64,000 nucleotides of DNA from Silene conica. Its lineage: Eukaryota; Streptophyta; Magnoliopsida; Caryophyllales; Caryophyllaceae. The position numbers and the translations under genes are program-made. The notes under the pieces are model-generated. The model was not told the origin of the DNA, did not search any database, and saw only the letters and a program-made list of their open reading frames with translations. The stretch is from the NCBI GenBank assembly GCA_029255685.2, contig CM055319.2, positions 35,536,530 to 35,600,529 on the forward strand, read 5' to 3'. Below are positions 59,363 to 64,000 of this stretch, in pieces. Positions within the stretch are counted from its first letter, which is position 1. Each line of letters begins with the position of its first letter.

Positions 59363-60096
59363 GTTTCCGGAAGTGAGAACCTCCATCACTAATCACAATT
59401 CGGGGTACACCAAAACGGGGAAAGATTATGGTCTTGAAGAGCTTTACCACTACCTTGGAGTCATTGGTGGGGGGAGGCAACCACTTCTATCCATTTCGAG
59501 ACATAGTCCACGGCTACCAAGATGTATTCATTCCCGCATGAATTGGGGAAAGGTCCCATAAAGTCAATCCCCCAACAATCAAACTACTCAATCTCCAAGA
59601 TGGTTTTGAGGGGCATCTCATTCCTTTTACCGATGTTGCCTGACCTTTGACAAGCGTCACAAGATCTAACTACATCGTAAATGTCTTTAAACATAGAAGG
59701 CCAAAAGAACCCTCCTTGGAGAACCTTGGCTATAGTCCGTGAAGCCGCCAAGTGCCCTCCTTAGGCGGAGTTGTGAAGCCGATCCACAATTTAAAGCCCC
59801 TCTTCTTCAGACACGCATCTCCTTAAGAGTCCATCCCCACACTTTTTGAAAAGGTAAGGATCATCCCAAAAATATCTTTTAGCATCCACTTTCAATTTTC
59901 TCCTATCTCTTGCCTCCAACTCCTCCGGGATAAAACCATTAACAAGATAATTGGCAAGATCCGCAAACCAAGGCAACTTATTGCCTATAGCCATCAAGCT
60001 ATCCTCACGCAACCATTCATTGATCGGTCCTTCCCTATCTTGCAAACCATGATCTTCAATAGTTAATCTAGACAAGTGGTCCGCAACAACATTTTC
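59363..60096 (-). pseudogene. Athila-like integrase, N-terminal and central part
   Basis: It follows the RNase H region after an in-frame TAG just beyond 60097. Readable pieces are ENVVADHLSRL, the zinc-binding domain (GGHLAASRTIAKV ... CDACQRSG), the first catalytic D in WGIDFMGPF and the second in ISDGGSHF at the insertion border. At least three stops (near 59791, 59762 and 59588) and one frameshift in a C run (near 59478) break it. The rest of the catalytic core is at 49976-49375. Confidence 0.88.
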
Positions 60097-62973
60097 CTAC
60101 CCCGACTTGTCCCTAATCTCTAGATCAAATTCTTGGAGCAAAAGGACCCACCTCAAGAGCCTAGGCTTGGCATCTTTTTTCAACATTAGTTGCCTTAGAG
60201 CGGTGTGATCGGAGTACACCACCACTCTAGATCCCACAAGGTATCGTCTAAACTTCTCAATGGCATGGACAATAGCCAACATCTCCTTCTCGGTCGTGGA
60301 ATAATGATCTTGGGTTTGGTCAAGGGTCTTGCTTGAATAATATATCACATGGTGCTTCTTATCCACAACTTGCCCTAGGACCGCTCCAACCGCGAAATCC
60401 GACGCATCACACATCACCTCAAAAGGCAAATCCCAATCCGGAGCACGGATGATAGGAGTCGTCACAAGTGCCTCTTTGATCCTAGAAAAGGCTTCAAGAC
60501 AATCATTAGTGAACAAAAATGGCGCATCCTTGAGAAGGGGAGAAGTCAATGGTTTGACAATTTTGGAAAAATCTTTAATAAAACGCCGGTAAAAACCGGC
60601 ATGTCCAAGAAAACTCCTCACCCCTTTCACATTGGTGGGGGGTGACAAATTCTCAATGACCGCCACTTTTGCACCATCGACCTCTATCCCCCTCTTGGAC
60701 ACTATGTGACCAAGCACAATCCCCTCCTCTACCATGAAATGACACTTTTCCCAATTGAGGACAAGGTTGTGCTCCTCACATCTTTTCAACACATTTTCAA
60801 GATTAGTAAGCCCTAGGTCAAAAGAATCACCATGGACACTAAAATCATCCATGAAAACCTCCATACTCTTCTCTAGAAAATCGGCAAAGATGGTCATCAT
60901 GCACCTTTGAAAGGTGTCGGGTGCATTACACAACCCTAATGGCATCCTCTGATAAGCATACACTCCTTGGGGGCATGTAAAAGTTGTTTTCTCTTGGTCT
61001 TCCGGGTGAATAGGGATTTGAAAAAACTCGGAATAACCGTCGAGAAAACAATAGTACGAATGCCCCGCTAGTCTCTCTAGCATTTGATCAATGAAGCGGA
61101 TTGGGAAATGGTCTTTGAGAGTGGCCGCATTCAACTTGCGATAATCAATACACATCCTCCAACCCGTCACCGGACGAGTCGGTAGGAGAGTCCCATCCTC
61201 TTGTGTAACCAATGTTACACCCCCCTTCTTGGGGACAACATGAACGGGGATCACCCACCGGCTATCCGTGATCTCGTAGATGATGCCGGCCTCAAGCAAC
61301 TTAAGAACTTCACCCTTCACTACCTCCGCCATTTTGGGATTCAATCTCCTTTGACCTTCCACTCTAGGTCGACTCCCTTCCTCAAGAATTATTCTATGCA
61401 TGCAAAGGCTCGGGCTTAGCCCCTTGATGTCGTCAAGGCTATACCCTAATGAGCTCCTATGATCCTTCAAAGTTGAAATAAATTTGGATTCTTGGTGCTC
61501 ATTGAGGTTTGCATTGATAATCACCGGGTAAGCCTCTCCCTCCCCAAGAAAGGCATACTTTAGGGAGGGAGGAAGGGGTTTAAGTTGTACCTTTGGAGGG
61601 AGCATTCCCTCCACTTTTTCTACCTCCTCATCCTCAAGCTCTAGGCTTTCATCCATTTCTTTGTTCTCACATGTTGAGATGCCACACAATTGCTCCATGT
61701 GACTCTCCTTGTCTTCTTCCACTTCTTCCATCTCTCTCACCACTTGATCCACAATGTCCAATGTGAATGCCTCATCATGCTTTGGACCTTTCATCATGGT
61801 AGGAAGATTAAACTCAATTTTGTCATCCCCAACCCTAAAGGTGAGCCGCCCATTCTTCACGTCTATCAAGACGCCTCTGGTAGCCAAGAAAGGCCTACCG
61901 AAGATGATGGGGGTGTGGCTATCCTCCGAGATGTCAAGGACAACAAAATCGGCGGGGATTAAATGCTTACCCACCTTGACGGGTACGTCCTCAAGCACCC
62001 CCAAAGGGCGCTTGACGAACCTATCCGCCAATTGGAGGGTGATACTTGTTGGAACCAAATCATTTAAACCAATTCTTTTTGCAACTTTCAAAGGGAGCAC
62101 ACTTACACTAGCTCCTAAATCACAAAGGACACGAGAGATAGGAATACCACCGACTATGCAAGGGATAGAGAAGCTCCCAGGGTCACCAAGTTTCTTTGGC
62201 ACCTTTTGGAGGAGAAGTGCACTACACTCCTCCTTCATAGCCATTACTTCTTGGTTACCCAAGGTTCTCTTTCCCGACAAGATTTCTTTCAAAAATTTGG
62301 AGTAAGTCGGCATATTCAAAATCACATCCGTGAAGGGAAGAGTCACTTCAAGTTGTTCAAGCATTTTGCAAAAGTTGGTGAACTTGAAGTTTTCTTTTCC
62401 CTTCAAGGCCCTTGAAGGATAAGGCAAGCTAGTTGGTTGAGGGTTAGATAGTACCTTGGTGGATGTTGGTTTGCTTGTTACCTTAGTAGTTGGTTGTGCA
62501 ACCAACTCCTCTTGTCTAGCATCCACTTCCTCCAAGATAACTTCTTCTTCTTTCTCCTCATAAGGGAGGTCCTCTACATAAAACTCATCATCCCTTGAAG
62601 TGCTTGCATCAACTCCCTTTTCCTTCTCTTTCACAAGCTCCAAAATGGGCTCCTCTTCACCAAAATTGTAGTCTTTGTACGGGTCCTCTAGCTCCGTTCC
62701 ACTTCTCAAGATCACCGCATATGCTTGGTGATTGTGTGAGGCATCCTTGGAACTTTGGCCTTGGGCAAGGAAGCCGCCCGGTGGCCTTTGTGGATTTGCT
62801 AGAGCTTGAGAGGCAATTCGAGCCTCAATTTCCCGTATCTCCCTTTGATTGGCACTCTTCAAATTCGCCATTTCTTGGGTGTGAGTTGCTTGCATGCTCT
62901 TGACAAGTTTCAACAACTCCCCCACTTGGGAATCACTTGTCAAGTCTTGATGAGGTGCATTTGTGAGGGGCAA
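60097..62973 (-). pseudogene. Athila-like protease, reverse transcriptase and RNase H
   Basis: 958 open codons. In order: a gag-linker with acidic stretches, aspartic protease (VLCDLGASVSVLP, about residue 282; PIIFGRPFL, about 358), RT (about 560-740; GWRMCIDYRKLN, then FMDDFSVHG in place of the YMDD seen in most gypsy RTs, a variant common in Athila/Tat), and RNase H (VMCDASDFAVGAVLGQ, then YSTTEKEMLAIV and VVYSDHTAL). The open frame is long for such a decayed element. It ends at a TAG that interrupts the RNase H-integrase junction. The ATG at 62973 is not the real start; translation would normally enter from gag. Confidence 0.9.
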
Positions 62974-63469
62974 GGGGAACCCATAATCGTTCCTTGCACC
63001 CCCACCTTGGGAGTTTCCTTTCGGAGCTTGGTTGTTGAAGTTTTGGCCTTCATTGTTTGATGGAAAGTTTTGGTTGTAATTTGGGTTGTAGTTTGGGTTT
63101 TTGGGATTTTGGTTGTTATTGAAATTTTATGGATTGTGGTTGTAGTTGTTTTGATTTTGATTGGGGTTGTTTTGAAATGGTGGTTGGTTGAGATTTTGGT
63201 TTGGTGGATTGAAGTGTTGGTTGTTTTTATTTGATGGATTGAAGTTTTGTGGGTTTTGGTTGTTTGGGAATTGGGATTAAAGTTTGGTTCATTGAAATTT
63301 TATTGAAAGCCTTGATTGGCTTGATTGGATTGGTTACCTTGGTAGAAATTGTTGTTGTTGAAATTGTTTCTCGGATTGAAATTTCCACCCCTTGGTTGAA
63401 AACCGGGTGGATTTTGCACTTGAGGTTGTTGAATTTGGTGTGGGTGAAACACATTAGTACTCTTGTAAC
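62974..63469 (-). pseudogene. asparagine-rich gag linker, frameshifted
   Basis: Low-complexity coding DNA rich in Asn and Gln codons (readable pieces such as NPPGFQPRGGNFNPRN and NQSNQANQGFQ) between the gag knuckle and the protease ORF. Several small indels and a stop break the frame, as expected for repetitive DNA that slips easily. Confidence 0.7.
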
Positions 63470-64000
63470 TCATGTAAGGGCTCCCTCGAATCCCTTGATG
63501 GTAGTAGTTTGAATTTGGGTTGAAGTGTTTTGCCCTCTAGAGTTATTGAATGCTTGGAAAGCATACAATTCCTCCTCACTCCCACTTCCCTCAATAGACT
63601 TATTTGCACATACTTCGAATGTGTGCCCATTTCCTCCACACAAATCACATGAAGCTACACTATTCACTTGGTACATTCCCGGGACGTTGCTCTTGGTCTC
63701 TTTGCTTGTAGCCCCCTTAGTCAATTCCTCCAACTTCTTGGTCAAAATATCTAACTTGGCATTGGTTTCCTCATTTGCCTTTGAGTTGGAAAGGTGCTCA
63801 CTAGGGTACTTGCTAGTCTTTCTCAAGACATTTCCCCGAGTACCATAGTTCTCCTTGGAATCAACGATTTTTTTGATAAGCTCCGTTCCCTCCTCATGTG
63901 GCAAGTGGTCAAAACTACCCCCCGCCGATGCATTAACCATCTCTTTTGTGCGTGGGAGAAGAGTTTGAAAGAAGGTTTGGGTGGTGTACCAAGTGGGTAT
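63470..64000 (-). pseudogene. Athila-like gag, C-terminal part (cut by window edge)
   Basis: Open from the window edge at 64000 to 63470. It encodes the end of the gag core (TWYTTQTFFQTL, then MVNASAGGSFDHL, a segment typical of Athila gag), a coiled-coil-like stretch (LDILTKKLEELTK) and a CCHC knuckle CDLCGGNGHTFEVC. The N-terminal part lies beyond the window. Confidence 0.88.

Larger units (their letters stand above)
59363..64000 (-). mobile_element. decayed Athila-like gypsy element (5' part, continues beyond the window)
   Basis: A minus-strand Ty3/gypsy element with gag (64.0-63.5 kb), protease, RT and RNase H (62973-60097) and integrase (60.1-59.4 kb, continued at 49976-49375 across the nested insertion). 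Many stops and frameshifts, especially in integrase, show that it is old. It lacks the palindrome motif of the younger element inserted in it. Its 5' LTR lies outside the window. Confidence 0.9.

Noticed and set aside
61201-63060. Plus-strand ORFs of 69-183 codons
   Set aside because: They are antisense shadows of the Athila-like protease and RT frame.

Overview
The window is nuclear DNA of a flowering plant, probably a eudicot, from a gene-poor, AT-rich region full of transposons. The evidence is a plant-type Helitron (HUH Rep plus PIF1 helicase plus RPA-like gene), Ty1/copia and Athila-like Ty3/gypsy elements with plant-type primer-binding sites, and spliced genes with GT-AG introns. No ordinary host housekeeping gene is visible. 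The species cannot be named from the sequence.

Region 1 (about 0.3-33.7 kb) is Helitron-related. A GC-rich 8-bp hairpin followed by CTAG|T on the minus strand (305-335) is a good Helitron 3' end. Reading leftward on the minus strand from about 19.3 kb come a dsRNA-binding-domain-like gene (18.4-17.4 kb), a RepHel gene broken by a frameshift and a stop (16.8-12.1 kb), a multi-exon RPA1-like gene (11.0-8.0 kb), then small accessory genes: two short F-box-like genes and a two-exon gene. A diverged second set lies at 21.8-33.2 kb: two F-box-like genes, an RPA1-like gene, a dsRBD-like gene carrying an in-frame stop, and a second copy of the two-exon gene. RepHel is missing from the place it would be expected. 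The two sets share gene order and gene structure, which suggests an autonomous Helitron with cargo and a RepHel-less relative. I propose, as inference only, that the F-box-like, dsRBD-like and RPA-like products help the element cope with host silencing and replication.

Region 2 (33.7-64 kb) is a nest of LTR retrotransposons. It holds a gag-only copia derivative (33.8-38.4 kb, plus strand) with one surviving LTR; an Athila-type ORF on the minus strand cut by that LTR (38.45-40.0 kb); a nearly complete and recent copia element on the minus strand (40783-49374) whose 5' LTR has lost its outer 147 bp; and a decayed Athila-like gypsy element on the minus strand (gag-PR-RT-RH-IN, 64.0-59.4 kb continued at 49.98-49.37 kb). 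The gypsy integrase gene is split by a younger gag-protease-only gypsy element (49977-59362, TSD GTTTC), whose 5' LTR is in turn split by a solo copia LTR (50554-51836, TSD TTTTA).

The strongest unexplained signal is a 12-bp palindrome, consensus GGTCG-RY-CGACC. Every copy found between 48.0 and 58.8 kb is paired with a second copy exactly 21 bp away, start to start (16 pairs, 12 of them outside the duplicated 3' LTR). The pairs occur in two unrelated element families (the copia 5' untranslated region and the gag-protease gypsy element) and in different contexts: LTR U3, LTR downstream part, gag coding frame and 3' noncoding DNA. A sister design, CCGG-N4-CCGG repeated every 15 bp, lies ahead of the Athila-type ORF at 40.2-40.7 kb.
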